From Bin80 sp964291275 (GTDB lineage Bacteria > Bacteroidota > Rhodothermia > Rhodothermales > Bin80): 64,000 nucleotides of DNA. Location of the stretch: positions 2,666,001 to 2,730,000 of the forward strand of contig OZ219799.1 of NCBI GenBank assembly GCA_964291275.2. Reading direction: 5' to 3'. A program made the position numbers and the translations under genes. Position 1 is the first letter of the stretch; each line of letters begins with the position of its first letter. The notes below the pieces were generated by a model, which was given only the letters and a program-made list of their open reading frames with translations, searched no databases and was not told where the DNA came from. Below, in pieces: positions 17,874 to 27,185 of the stretch.

Positions 17874-19768
17874 GTGTGCCACGAAGTACACGGAGGTGAG
17901 TCAATGACATAGCCGAAATGTACGAACTGTATAAGGGATGGGGGACGGCCCCCCGCAATCGCCGTGCAGGCGGAGGTTGCAAACCGCCCACAGCTGCTGC
18001 ACTAAAGAGGTGTGGTGGTGAGCGTGCTGGGAAAAGGCAGGTGTAGGAACCTGTCAGGTGAGAGTCGTAGAGTCGAACGCAAGTGAATCACGGATGACGA
18101 GTCGAAAGTCCTTAGAAGATGGTCAAAACCGGGGTATTCTCCTGATCCCGGGACGAGGTTGGCGGGGACCTGCTTACTGGCCAACCGGCCTCCGGCATAA
18201 ACGTGGCGAGAATGCGACTTGGGCCCTTATACGGAACGTGGGAACGTGTCGGAGTGATGAGAAGGGAGCGTGGCAAGCAGGCAGTACCTGTAAGCCATTG
18301 AGTACCAAGGCACTCCACACGGGCGGATCACCTCGTAGTAGTGATGAGACTCCTGTAACGGGAGAGGAGCGAAGGGGGTGAACCATGCAGCAGGACGCGA
18401 GGAAGCAACCGAAAGGGAGGACTTCAACGCAAAACGCAAAGCCGTTTCCAGTGACCAAGCGACAAGTTTGGGAGGCGTGGAAGCGTGTAAAGGCGAACCA
18501 AGGCGGGGCGGGGATCGATGCGCAGTCCATCGCAGATTTCGAGGCCAAGCTTGCGGATAATCTCTACAAGCTCTGGAATCGAATGGCATCGGGCAGTTAT
18601 CATCCACAGCCGGTGCGACGGGTAAATATTCCGAAGTCGGACGGAGGCGTCCGGCCCTTGGGAATCCCAACCGTTGCGGATCGGGTGGCACAGATGGTGG
18701 TGAAGCAGGTTTTGGAGCCGGAACTGGAACGAGAGTTCCATCCCGATTCCTATGGATACCGACCGAACAAATCGGCCCATGACGCACTCCGGCAGACGCG
18801 AACGCGATGCTGGAAGCGGGCCTGGGTACTGGACATGGATATCAAATCTTATTTTGATACGATAGACCATGCTCTGTTGATGAAAGCGGTCCGGCTACAC
18901 ACGGATCAGAAGTGGGTGCTCTTATATATAGAGCGTTGGCTGACGGCACCGGTGATTCATCCAGACGGGACGGAAGAGGCTCGGGATGTTGGGACCCCGC
19001 AGGGCGGGGTAATCAGTCCGCTGCTGGCCAATCTGTTTCTGCATTACGCGTTTGATAAATGGATGGAACGGAGGTATTCGCACATTCCATTTGAGCGGTA
19101 TGCAGACGACATCGTGTGCCATTGCACGACAAAGAAGCAAGCGCGCTACCTCTGGAAGGTGCTGAGGGAACGCTTTAAGGCTTGCAACTTAACCTTGCAC
19201 CCAGTGAAAACCAAGATTGTATACTGCAAGCAGGCATACTTTCGGGGTTCATTTCCAAACACTTCGTTCGATTTTCTGGGGTATACGTTTCGACCGCGGA
19301 AGACACGGAGTCGGAGGGGGAGGAATTTTCTTGGGTTCAATCCGGCGATAAGTCGGAAGGCGATGAAGGCCGTACAAGAGACGATCCATGGTTGGAGGTT
19401 GGCTCGAATGAGTCCACACCCGATTACGTACATAGCGGGCAAGATCAATGCCACGGTACGTGGATGGATTGATTATTACGGTGCGTTCTTTAAATCAGCA
19501 TTAAGGCGGCCATTGGAAGGCATTGACCGTCACCTAACACGGTGGCTAATGCGGAAATATAAACGTTTCCGTGGTCGGTGGCTTCGGGCGTTTACGTGGT
19601 TAATAGAGCGTGCTCGTCGGGATTCGGGATTGTTCGTGCACTGGGAGTTTCTTCATGGTTCACCTTTATTCAATTCCGAACGGCTGCATGGTAGGAGCCG
19701 TGTGAGTTGAGAGGCTCACGCACGGTTCTGTGAGGGCCGGGGGGTGAGATTCCCCCCGGCTACTTGAC
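17874..19768 (+). mobile_element. Group II intron with maturase, copy 1
   Basis: An 1895-nt intron on the plus strand. The 5' end reads GTGTGCCACGAAG, and the 3' end is a domain V hairpin (GAGCCGTGTGAG...CTCACGCACGGTTC) followed by a domain VI hairpin (CCGGGGGG...CCCCCCGG) and CTACTTGAC. It encodes a reverse transcriptase in domain IV. It is antisense to the transposase of its host IS. The sequence is almost identical to that at 49997-51891. Confidence 0.88.
18385..19710 (+). CDS. ltrA: Group II intron reverse transcriptase/maturase
   Basis: 441 residues, started at the ATG at 18385 with a GAAGGGGG ribosome binding site 5 nt upstream. RT blocks are seen in order: GGAGIDAQSI near 40, DSYGYRPNKSAHDAL near 121, DIKSYFDTID at 152-161, TPQGGVISPLLAN at 204-216 and the catalytic YADD at 239-242. 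The maturase (GIIM-type) region follows (WIDYYGAFFKSAL, RWLMRKYKRFRGRW). No HNH endonuclease follows, as in bacterial class C-like introns. Needed for splicing and for retrohoming of the intron, and could serve the ORF-less intron at 15308. Confidence 0.95.
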   Translation: MQQDARKQPKGRTSTQNAKPFPVTKRQVWEAWKRVKANQGGAGIDAQSIADFEAKLADNLYKLWNRMASGSYHPQPVRRVNIPKSDGGVRPLGIPTVADRVAQMVVKQVLEPELEREFHPDSYGYRPNKSAHDALRQTRTRCWKRAWVLDMDIKSYFDTIDHALLMKAVRLHTDQKWVLLYIERWLTAPVIHPDGTEEARDVGTPQGGVISPLLANLFLHYAFDKWMERRYSHIPFERYADDIVCHCTTKKQARYLWKVLRERFKACNLTLHPVKTKIVYCKQAYFRGSFPNTSFDFLGYTFRPRKTRSRRGRNFLGFNPAISRKAMKAVQETIHGWRLARMSPHPITYIAGKINATVRGWIDYYGAFFKSALRRPLEGIDRHLTRWLMRKYKRFRGRWLRAFTWLIERARRDSGLFVHWEFLHGSPLFNSERLHGRSRVS

Positions 19769-20223
19769 CTCCGGTTTTCGTGGAAAATTGTCGACACTAA
19801 TTGATACGAAATCCGGGGGACTCCGGTCCCTTTTTTAGCCCTATCGAGGGATGTTTCTATGCTCGGGGCGGATACAAATCCCAATCAAAATCGCCTCCTC
19901 TACCCAGAGACACCAACCAGAAACCGTGACCTCAAAATTCCAAAAAATCCCCCGATTTGAGAGTTTTGCAACTGGCTCCCATGAAAAAAGCCGCCAAGAC
20001 GGTTAAGAATCATCTATGGGGAATCATAAATGCGATCGTTCTAAAAGTTAGTAATGGCCCAGCTGAAAGCATAAATAGCCGCATCAAAACCATTAAAGTT
20101 CGTGCGCGTGGATTCCGAAACACAAAGCGGTTTGCCAATGCAATTTACTTCTATCTCGGAGGACTGGATCTGTACCCCGAAGGCCTCCAAAAACAGGCTC
20201 CCCACTCATAAAAGTGAAGAGCC

Positions 20224-22386
20224 CATTTTGTTATGGGAACGGGGCCGTTCACGATCAGTCCTGATAGTATGCAGCAGATTGTTTATGGAATAGTTTGGGC
20301 TCAGGGAACAGACAATTTTGATTCAGTTCAGAAGATGAAAGCGGTAAGTGCACTTGCCCAGGTGGCATACGACATTGATTTCCAGATTCCAGCGCCGCCG
20401 GCTCCACCCCGGGTAACAGTCACTGCTGTGGATGGGGGTGCAGTTCTAGAGTGGAGCAATACACCTCAGTCGAATAACTTCCTTGAGTCTTATCGGGTTG
20501 AAGACCCATTTGCACCAGAGGATAACAATGTGGTAGAGTTCGAGGGGTATGAGGTAATCCAATATTCGAGTGCTTTGGATCAGGTGGGGACAACGGTAGC
20601 GGTATACGACGTAGTTAATGGAATAACGCGCGTAATCGATGGAGGCCAGTCGGTTCTTGATGGAATGATCCAGGAGGAGCGGACTGTTGTGGCGAACGGA
20701 ACGGATCGAGGGGTCCAGAACTTCCATGTGGCAACGGGTTTAACGAATTACACCACCTACTTTTTTGGTGTGCAGGCATACGCACAGAATTACGACAATC
20801 CTGGTAGTAAGATTACTCGAGGGCCAATTACTCGTGTAGAGGTTACCCCAACCAGACCGACGCTGGAAATCGCAGATGCTGCGATCGCCGCAGCTGAAGA
20901 CTTTAGCGAGGCTGATTTTGTGGCAATGCAAGAAGGCATCGGGGATGGTTTTGTAACCGCGGACATTGTCAACCCGGCTGGGGTCAAGGAAGGTACTTAC
21001 TCGGTTGAGTTCTTTGAGCATGATGTTCCGGGCAAGGCTTTGAATTCTGCTTCTGCTCATGTGGAGTCAGACGGGAATGAGGTTGATCCGCTCAGTGCGG
21101 TAGAGGCCTACCAGAAAGTTGGCGATATCGATGCGAGTGTGATTACGTACAGTATTAAGCGTGACGATACGGTGCTGTTTGATGGTGCATCCATTGATTA
21201 TGCTGCTCCACAGCGGGATAAGGTTATAATACTTGACGGATTGCTGTTCACGATTCGGGGGCCGGATCCGGGTTTCAAGGATTTTCAGGTTACAGCTAAT
21301 GCTGGTGGGCCTGTAGATCCACCTACTTATGCCGCAATAACATGGAATAACTTCCCCAATCAAGGTGTAGGGCTCCAGAGTGCGAGGCAGCAAACCAATG
21401 GATCAGTTTGGATGATACACGCGGGTGGTGCTTCGCAGCCGTACGCATCTTTCTACGCTCGAAGCACGCGTAACGGTAGTAATGCATCCTACATCGGGAT
21501 TAAAGATTACGAGATGCGCTTCACTGAGCGTTGTGCAAACACGGTCAATGGCACAGTTGAGGCGACAGACTGTTTGGGCTTCCGTGCATTTGGGGGTGGC
21601 ACGTTGATGGAGATTCCATTTGAGCTATGGGATACCGGGATCGCCACGCCGAATGATGCCAGTGATGATGTGCGTCTGGTTCCGATTATTTGTGACACAA
21701 ATACCTGTGGAGGGGGAACTGAGCACGATGTATTTGATATCGGCAGCGATCATCCTGCTTCGAGTGCTGCCAATGATCCCTTTACGGATTGGGTCTACTG
21801 GTATCCACCTGAGGACCTGACCCCCGGCGAGAACGGTCATAATAATTTTTTTGCTGGAAACGGTGGGACAGGACATGAAATCATTGCCAGGATGGTACTT
21901 GTGGGGTGGAATGTTGGTACTGCACCTCCGTACGATCCCGATATGGCGGAGTTGGGTACAGTATTCAGGATCGTCACCTCCAAGCCTAACCAACCCGGAG
22001 ATGTGCATAGCTTCTCAACCGAAGGTTATGCTGCGATGGAGTTTGACCTCGCAACCAAACAACTTCGCTTGGAGGATATTGGAATTGTGCCGAACCCGTA
22101 CAAGGGAGCATCTTCCTACGAGGTGGGTCAGTTTACCGATGAAGTACGTTTCACGAATCTGCCCAATGTAGCGACTATTCGTGTGTTTACGCTCAACGGT
22201 ACGCTTATTAAGACGATCAATAAGCAATCGCCCGGTGTAGCCACCATTCCATGGAATTTGACGACGGATCAGAATCTGCCCATAGCGAGTGGGATGTATC
22301 TGATTCATGTTGAGGTCCCCGGTGTAGGTTCGCATACCATCAAATTCGGCGTGGTCAAAAAACGCATTCAGCTGAACGTGTACTAA
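20224..22386 (+). pseudogene. Large secreted surface protein, piece 3 of 3 (T9SS sorting domain)
   Basis: After the duplication CATTTTGT the frame resumes as HFVMGTGPFTISPDSMQQ and runs about 720 residues. It contains a fibronectin-like stretch (PPAPPRVTVTAVDGGAVLEW, then a YFFGVQAYAQNYDNPGS strand), a long unclassified middle, and at the end IVPNPYKGASSYE, VRFTNLPNVATIRVFTLNG, PWNLTTDQNLPIASGMYLI and VGSHTIKFGVVKK. That last block is a FlgD-like/Por-type C-terminal sorting domain, which directs secretion through the type IX system. The piece can be translated from an internal ATG at 20233 but lacks a signal peptide. Confidence 0.88.
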
Positions 22387-22397
22387 GCTCGCATTTG

Positions 22398-22422
22398 GCC
22401 GGCGGCTGAAATGTCCGCCGGC
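22398..22422 (+). terminator. Strong hairpin after the surface-protein gene
   Basis: Perfect 8-bp stem GCCGGCGG / CCGCCGGC with a 9-nt loop, 12 bp after the stop codon. No U tract follows, so termination strength is uncertain. Confidence 0.55.
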
Positions 22423-23100
22423 TGACGTGACAACATCAATAACACAGAAAACATTAGCGAAACGTGAAAATTTATCTGCAAATCGCCACAGACATTGGTT
22501 GGCCTTGATTGCGGGGTTTTCGTTCCTTTTTAACTTGGTCTTTGGTTATTATTTCGATAATAACAGTGACCGATCCATGGTCAATAAAAGTCTTATCAGC
22601 AGCCGGTATAATTGCTGGACTGGCCATGGGGGGTGCCTCTGATTGTGCTACTGTGTCCAGTGAGTTGTGGCACTGATTTCGGTTATCATGGCGCATCGCA
22701 AATCTGCAACCACATAAAAACGTTCTTTGTAGTGGTCAGGTGCCGTAGCCTGGCTGCTTCGGTCAGAAGGATTCTACTGCGGTCCATTATGTGGAGCGCG
22801 GTAGAGTTGTGGTCCGACTTCTTACATTTTAGGGGTCATGAGAGCCTCTTGGAAAACCATTTTCAGAGGTTGGAGTCAAGTGGTTTGCTCGAATGATTTT
22901 GGTTAACAATTTTGGATTTCGTGGGACCGGCGACTCTAAGTTGCCACTGTTTCCTTCAAATATATTTGACTGTCCAGCCTGTTACGATCAGTGGCTCTTG
23001 AGAGGATGCTATGAACTCGGAATGAATTCTAGGGGCGAGTGTGTCCATTCTGGCACTACAGTATGGCACTACAACAAATCAGTTTGGATTCTTTAGCCTA
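22423..23100. other. About 680 bp with no recognisable gene
   Basis: Several short plus-strand frames (22427-22642, 22612-22896, 22893-23096) are open, but none has a family signature or a convincing start. An overlapping pair near 22560-22640 could be the frameshifted remains of a small membrane protein. I see nothing firm here. Confidence 0.4.
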
Positions 23101-23123
23101 ACAATCGAGGGGATGCCCCAAAT

Positions 23124-24284
23124 TTAGTGGGGGTTTAGGGGGAGTTGTGAGAGTCTACCGGTGTACTGATGTTTGGTTCGGTCGTGTCGTTCCAGTCCCC
23201 GTAGCAAAGTTTCCCACTGCCAATCTTGCGGGATGGGGTTCAGGGATCGTTGTTCAATGTCAAGGCACGCGGCAGCAATCCATCGTTGGCGTTGGTCCGA
23301 GTTACTCCATCGCGTGATTCTGCGCGTTGTATGTGCCAGTCTGCTATTGATGCTCTCAATGATGTTCGTGGTTCGAAGCCGATCGCGTAGCGACTTGGGG
23401 AGCCCCAGTTTGTGAAGGGTGAGGGTTTCCTCAAGTCCCTCTTTTAAGCTGGCCGCTGCTTTTGGGCAGCGGGATTCCAAGGATTGAATCAAGGTCGTCA
23501 GTCGTTTTTTTGCTTCTGCATACGTACGCGTTGCATAGGCGGCTTCCAGTTGTTTCTTGACCTGCTCAGCAAAGTCGGTATCCTGGATCTTGGAGACGAC
23601 ATTTTCGCGTTTGTGCCACTGACATCGCTGAATCAGCGCCCGATCTCCAAAGACCTCTCGTACGCCTTTGCGCAATCCTTTGGAGCCATCCAGCAGCACC
23701 AGCAATGGGCCCGTAACCTGGAAGCCGCGTGCCTGCAAATTCTGCAGTAAGGCAACCACACACGGATGGGCTTCGGTTTTGACCTCCATGAACCCGAGGA
23801 TGATCTTCTGTCCTTGTCCCGTCAATCCCACGACTAAAAGAATCTGTTCACTCCGCAAGGTCTTCCCGTCAATGAGAATGGCGACAAACTCCGTCTCATC
23901 AAACCGCCGGCTCATGAACGTCTCCAGTGCTTTGGCCGTCTCGTTGATAAACACGCGTCCGGTGGTGGAGCCGCTGAGACCAAAACTCTCTGACAGGTGT
24001 TGCGCCACTTGCCCATACTTGCGTTGAGAGAGTCCAAGTAGCACACTGCGTGCCAGTTCCTGTTCATAGCCGGGTTCGGACTGGTGCAGCAGTTTGTACG
24101 TCTCCAGCGGCACTTCCTGATTCGTTTCGGTGTTACGAACCCGGGGGACCTCAACGGGCACCTTCGCCCCGTTCCAGCGAATTGAACCGGGATTGGTTCC
24201 CCAACGCTGGCACTTCGTCGGGGTATGTTTCCAGCGAATTCCGCAAAGCTCGCTCACTTCGGCCTGAAACAAGAGCGGAACCAA
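23124..24284 (-). CDS. IS256-family (mutator-type) transposase
   Basis: 386 residues counted from a TTG start. The DDE residues are D139 (AILIDGKTLR), D199 (LVLLDGSKGL) and E310 (TTNIIESINSR), with the family C-x2-H signature at C221/H224 (RCQWHK). The N-terminal part, FQAEVSELCG and then VEVPRVRNTE, matches the usual start of the conserved region. Families normally have about 40 more residues first; an in-line ATG at about 24380, overlapping the stop of the upstream gene, opens a 41-codon frame in the -1 phase, so a frameshift or a start at TTG are both possible. It appears catalytically complete. Confidence 0.93.
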   Translation of the reverse strand: MVPLLFQAEVSELCGIRWKHTPTKCQRWGTNPGSIRWNGAKVPVEVPRVRNTETNQEVPLETYKLLHQSEPGYEQELARSVLLGLSQRKYGQVAQHLSESFGLSGSTTGRVFINETAKALETFMSRRFDETEFVAILIDGKTLRSEQILLVVGLTGQGQKIILGFMEVKTEAHPCVVALLQNLQARGFQVTGPLLVLLDGSKGLRKGVREVFGDRALIQRCQWHKRENVVSKIQDTDFAEQVKKQLEAAYATRTYAEAKKRLTTLIQSLESRCPKAAASLKEGLEETLTLHKLGLPKSLRDRLRTTNIIESINSRLAHTTRRITRWSNSDQRQRWIAAACLDIEQRSLNPIPQDWQWETLLRGLERHDRTKHQYTGRLSQLPLNPH

Positions 24285-24375
24285 TCCGGGCTACGAAACA
24301 ACCGAGCCAGTTTGGCCGCATTCCTGGCCAAAAACGGTTGGAAAACGGCGGAAGGAAAGAGAGAAGATAATGCAA

Positions 24376-25356
24376 TCATGCGTTCGATGGTTTAGAAGGA
24401 AGAGACGTTTTCAGTGCAGCATGCAACTGCGGAAGATACGTCGCATGTCGCACCCGACGCAGTCGGGGTTCAAGTTCCAACAGTGCCGCGCACAGGTGCA
24501 TCTCGCGCTGGTGGACCGGCGTAGCCGTCAGTCTGCGTCCTGCACGAGCCAAGAGTGTCCTGAGTGAATTCAGCACGCGCAGTCCCCGGTCACTATGGAG
24601 CAATCGTCCGGTACGTTGCAAGGTGAGCGTTGATTCCAGCGCATGCGCAAGCACGCTTCCAGAGGAGCGATTCACCTGGGTCAACGCTGCTGTGATCTGC
24701 TGAAGATCTGTCCGAGCCTGGGACGCATCGCACTGTTGCCATGCCTGTCGTAGGCGGTGACGAAACCGCAGCGCCTCATCGGGATCCAGTCCGCTCAGCG
24801 CTTCGGCCATGACCGTATTCAGACATCGCTGCACCCACACGCGGCCTCCCCATACGCGGGACACCGCCGCGTGGAGTGTGACATTGCCAGGAAGCGTCAA
24901 CAGCATCCCCGAACCCAATCCACGAACGCTCAAATCGTCCAGCACCGCCTCCATACCGGACTGATCCTGGGGGCCGCATTCGGTCACAGTCACGATCCGA
25001 CGATGCCCCCGCAGACTCACCCCGATTCCAAACAATACATGCAGCCCCATCACATACGAGGGCCGAAGCCACAAATGGACCAGAGACTCCGTATGCCAGT
25101 CACGGCACGCCAGCACAGATACCGCAGATTCCCAGCATAAAGTCGGCGCAGGAGCCCCCGGGACCGCCGCCGACTCCTCAGGAGCTGATACCACAGGATC
25201 AGGCGCCGCAGGATCAGGTGCCGCAGGTACGGAGGAAATCCGATCGGTCAGCATGCGAAGTACATCCACATAATGCCGAACCAATTCAACCTGCAGATCC
25301 TGAACAGGCTCCTGAATTGGTGGAGAGAAAGGAAAAGAAGATTCTGGGTTCATCAA
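24376..25356 (-). CDS. Catalytically dead IS256 transposase paralogue (accessory gene)
   Basis: 326 residues, first gene of the element. After a Pro/Ala-rich linker (about 43-72), residues 80-300 align by eye to the adjacent transposase: EAVLDDLSVRGL to VALLQNLQARGF, VSRVWGGRVWVQRC to VREVFGDRALIQRC, ESTLTLQRTG to EETLTLHKLG, and LNSLRTLLARAGRRLT to IESINSRLAHTTRRIT. At the three catalytic positions it has non-acidic residues (R/P near 98, P/G near 156, N263), and the C-x2-H motif has lost its His. So it keeps the fold but not catalysis; a regulatory or DNA-binding partner role is inferred. Its TGA overlaps an ATG as ATGA. Confidence 0.75.
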   Translation of the reverse strand: MMNPESSFPFSPPIQEPVQDLQVELVRHYVDVLRMLTDRISSVPAAPDPAAPDPVVSAPEESAAVPGAPAPTLCWESAVSVLACRDWHTESLVHLWLRPSYVMGLHVLFGIGVSLRGHRRIVTVTECGPQDQSGMEAVLDDLSVRGLGSGMLLTLPGNVTLHAAVSRVWGGRVWVQRCLNTVMAEALSGLDPDEALRFRHRLRQAWQQCDASQARTDLQQITAALTQVNRSSGSVLAHALESTLTLQRTGRLLHSDRGLRVLNSLRTLLARAGRRLTATPVHQREMHLCAALLELEPRLRRVRHATYLPQLHAALKTSLPSKPSNA

Positions 25357-25549
25357 GGAAGGATCGGGTTAAGTCATTATCGTTACTCCCCCGAACCCCC
25401 ACTAAATTTGACGCATCCCCACAATCGAACCCGAAGCAATCCACCTTTGGTTGATTTTTCTTACTAACTTGATTCTTGACTCCTACTTTATCTGACCACC
25501 TGGTCAAGAGATCAAGATGTTAAATATACTCCGACCGTTGAATTGATTC

Positions 25550-25784
25550 ATGGGATATATCCATTCAGTTTTTCTGATCGTGTCAGCGTTGGCCTATTCG
25601 CTACTATTGTTTGATTTAGGCGCTTCTTCTGGAACAATACTCCAGGCAATCAGGGTCATTCTGATATTGGTGGCCCCCATACTGCTGGGGAGTCTTGTGC
25701 TCTATGGCAGGCCTCAGGTCCAGTCGAAAGTACTCATGGCCGCTCAGATCATAGCAGTTATTATGTCCGCTGTATACTACTATC
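25550..25784 (+). pseudogene. DUF4293-like membrane protein, 5' piece
   Basis: Encodes MGYIHSVFLIVSALAYSL and two further hydrophobic stretches (VILILVAPILLGSLVLYG, MAAQIIAVIMSAVYYY), i.e. three probable membrane segments of a four-segment protein. ISL3 copy 4 follows the TAT codon within the duplication CTACTATC. The frame reads on into the element and then the transposase, giving a 541-residue chimera on paper. DUF4293 is a small inner-membrane family of Bacteroidota of unknown role; the match is by pattern only. Confidence 0.6.
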
Positions 25785-27185
25785 GGGACTTCAATAAATA
25801 TAGTGAATTAGTCCTGATCTTATCCAATTCTGGGCTAAGGTTTCAGACGATTTATCGCGTCATGCGTCATTCTACTCAAAGGTTTTATCTTTCATTTTTT
25901 CGACAATTACGAATCGTAATGGGGGTGAAGATTAAAGGAATAAACAAGGTTTATGGCATTTCGTCACCTTGGTCAATTTCGGAGGTAACAGCGGATCATG
26001 ATGCCGAGGAGGCCCATATCCATGTGATCTGTACGGATGAATCCAAGCTTCGGTGTCCAAAATGTGATCAAGCGAGTCCGGTGTATGATCGTCGGACTCG
26101 GAGTTGGCGTCATCTGGATACCGGAAAATATCGTACAATCGTAACGACGCAGTTACCTCGTGTAAAGTGTGCAGAACACGGAGTGGTGACGATTTCGCCC
26201 CCTTGGGCGGATCGGAGTGTACGCATGACCTATGAATTTGAGGCGCTGGTCATTGATCTGCTTCGGGAGTCAACGATCTCGTCAGTGTGTCGGCTCCTGC
26301 AGATGAGTTGGCCTGCGGTTGCAGGGATTATGGACCGCGCAGTGGAACGGGGGCTTGATCGCAGAAAGGCGCAACCGGTTGCCCATGTGTGTGTGGATGA
26401 GACCTCGTATAAAAAAGGCCATAAGTATATCACCGTGGTCTCAGATTCTCAAACGGGTACGGTGCTGTTTGTCAAGGAAAAGCGCACCCATGCGAGTCTG
26501 GATGCTTATTATGAAGGCTGTTCTACTGAGCAACTGGAAGCGATTGAAAGTGTGAGCATGGATATGTGGCCTGCCTATATCAAGTCCACGAAAAAACATG
26601 TTCCAGATGCGGCATCCAAGATTGCATTTGATCGTTTTCATGTGGCGAAAAAGATTGGAGGGGCGGTGGATAAAGTCCGTCGGCAGGAGAACCGAGAATT
26701 GCGGAAAGCGGGCATTGATGATCTCACCGGGACCAAGTATGACTGGCTGACCAACAAACAGAATATGTCGGTCCGCCAAAAGAAGCGATTCAAGGCGTTA
26801 AAGGATAGTTCGTTGAAAACGGCCCGTGCCTGGGCCATCAAAGAATTGTCCCAGAAATTGTGGCACTATAAGAGCCGAACCTGGGCACGCAAAGCTTGGG
26901 AAAAATGGTTGTCCTGGGCCTCACGTTGCCGGCTTGAAGACATGGTTAAAGTTGCCAAGACGGTCAGAAAACACCTTTGGGGAATTCTCAATGCGATCAT
27001 TCTCAAAGCCAGCAATGGGCCAGCAGAAAGCATCAACAGTCGAATCAAAACGATCAAAGTCCGTTGCCGCGGATTTCGAAATACCAAGCGGTTAGCAAAT
27101 GCAATCTACTTCTATCTCGGTGGACTGGATCTATATCCAAATGCTGTCTCAAAAACAAGGGTTTCACTAAATTAGTTGAAGCCCC
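25785..27185 (+). mobile_element. ISL3-family insertion sequence, copy 4
   Basis: 1401 bp, ends GGGACTTCAATAAATATAGT (left) and GGGGGCTTCAACTAATTTAG (right, reverse complement, offset by about one base), flanked by CTACTATC (25777-25784, 27186-27193). It is a subtype distinct from copies 2, 3 and 5 in its N-terminal half, yet very close to them in the central transposase region. Confidence 0.94.
25919..27175 (+). CDS. ISL3-family transposase (copy 4)
   Basis: 418 residues from the ATG at 25919 (MGVKIKGINKVYGISSPWS). Zinc-binding CPKCDQAS, helix-turn-helix ISSVCRLLQMSWPAVAG, and DDE landmarks HVCVDETSYKKG, SVSMDMWPAYI, NGPAESINSRIK. It is intact and on the same strand as the gene it interrupts; the upstream host frame runs into it without a stop. 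Confidence 0.94.
   Translation: MGVKIKGINKVYGISSPWSISEVTADHDAEEAHIHVICTDESKLRCPKCDQASPVYDRRTRSWRHLDTGKYRTIVTTQLPRVKCAEHGVVTISPPWADRSVRMTYEFEALVIDLLRESTISSVCRLLQMSWPAVAGIMDRAVERGLDRRKAQPVAHVCVDETSYKKGHKYITVVSDSQTGTVLFVKEKRTHASLDAYYEGCSTEQLEAIESVSMDMWPAYIKSTKKHVPDAASKIAFDRFHVAKKIGGAVDKVRRQENRELRKAGIDDLTGTKYDWLTNKQNMSVRQKKRFKALKDSSLKTARAWAIKELSQKLWHYKSRTWARKAWEKWLSWASRCRLEDMVKVAKTVRKHLWGILNAIILKASNGPAESINSRIKTIKVRCRGFRNTKRLANAIYFYLGGLDLYPNAVSKTRVSLN

Larger units (their letters stand above)
16481..19978 (-). mobile_element. IS1182-like element carrying a group II intron, copy 1
   Basis: 3498 bp with inverted ends GAGCTAATTGCAAAAC (left) and GAGCCAGTTGCAAAAC (right, reverse complement), flanked by the 4-bp duplication CCAT (16477-16480, 19979-19982). 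Without its intron (17874-19768) it would be about 1.6 kb, normal for this family. A second copy at 46687-52100 has the same ends and intron; minus its own nested IS it is also 3498 bp. Confidence 0.93.
14590..20211 (+). pseudogene. ISL3-family transposase (copy 3), broken in three
   Basis: Three exon-like pieces match copy 2: 14590-15307 (MNVRIQDINRL... to SKIAFD), 16171-16480 (RFHVAKKISEG... to CRLEPM) and 19983-20211 (KKAAKTVKNHLWG... to KQAPHS). The first break is the group II intron, whose removal joins GATC to GTTTTCATG and restores DRFHV. The second break is the IS1182-like element with the duplication CCAT. No functional product is expected. Confidence 0.93.
14458..20223 (+). mobile_element. 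ISL3-family insertion sequence, copy 3 (with two nested insertions)
   Basis: Ends are GGGGCTTCCG (14458) and GTGAAGAGCC (ending 20223), flanked by the 8-bp duplication CATTTTGT (14450-14457, 20224-20231). Within it lie a group II intron at 15308-16170 and an IS1182-like element at 16481-19978. After removing both (and the 4-bp CCAT duplication) the element matches copy 2. Confidence 0.95.
23109..25420 (-). mobile_element. IS256-like element with two genes
   Basis: 2312 bp with long inverted ends. The left reads GGGGATGCCCCAAATTTAGT and the right, reverse complemented, GGGGATGCGTCAAATTTAGT; similarity continues for about 35 bp. It is flanked by the 8-bp duplication ACAATCGA (23101-23108, 25421-25428), right for IS256. 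Both minus-strand genes lie between the ends, so the 326-residue first gene is part of the transposing unit. Confidence 0.95.

Noticed and set aside
18174..18870. Minus-strand frames of up to 186 codons over the maturase
   Set aside because: Antisense shadows of a well-supported reverse transcriptase; the same frames recur in copy 2 only because the sequence is duplicated.
25550..27175. A natural membrane-transposase fusion protein
   Set aside because: The target duplication and the matching 3' host piece show that it is an accidental read-through of a disrupted gene.
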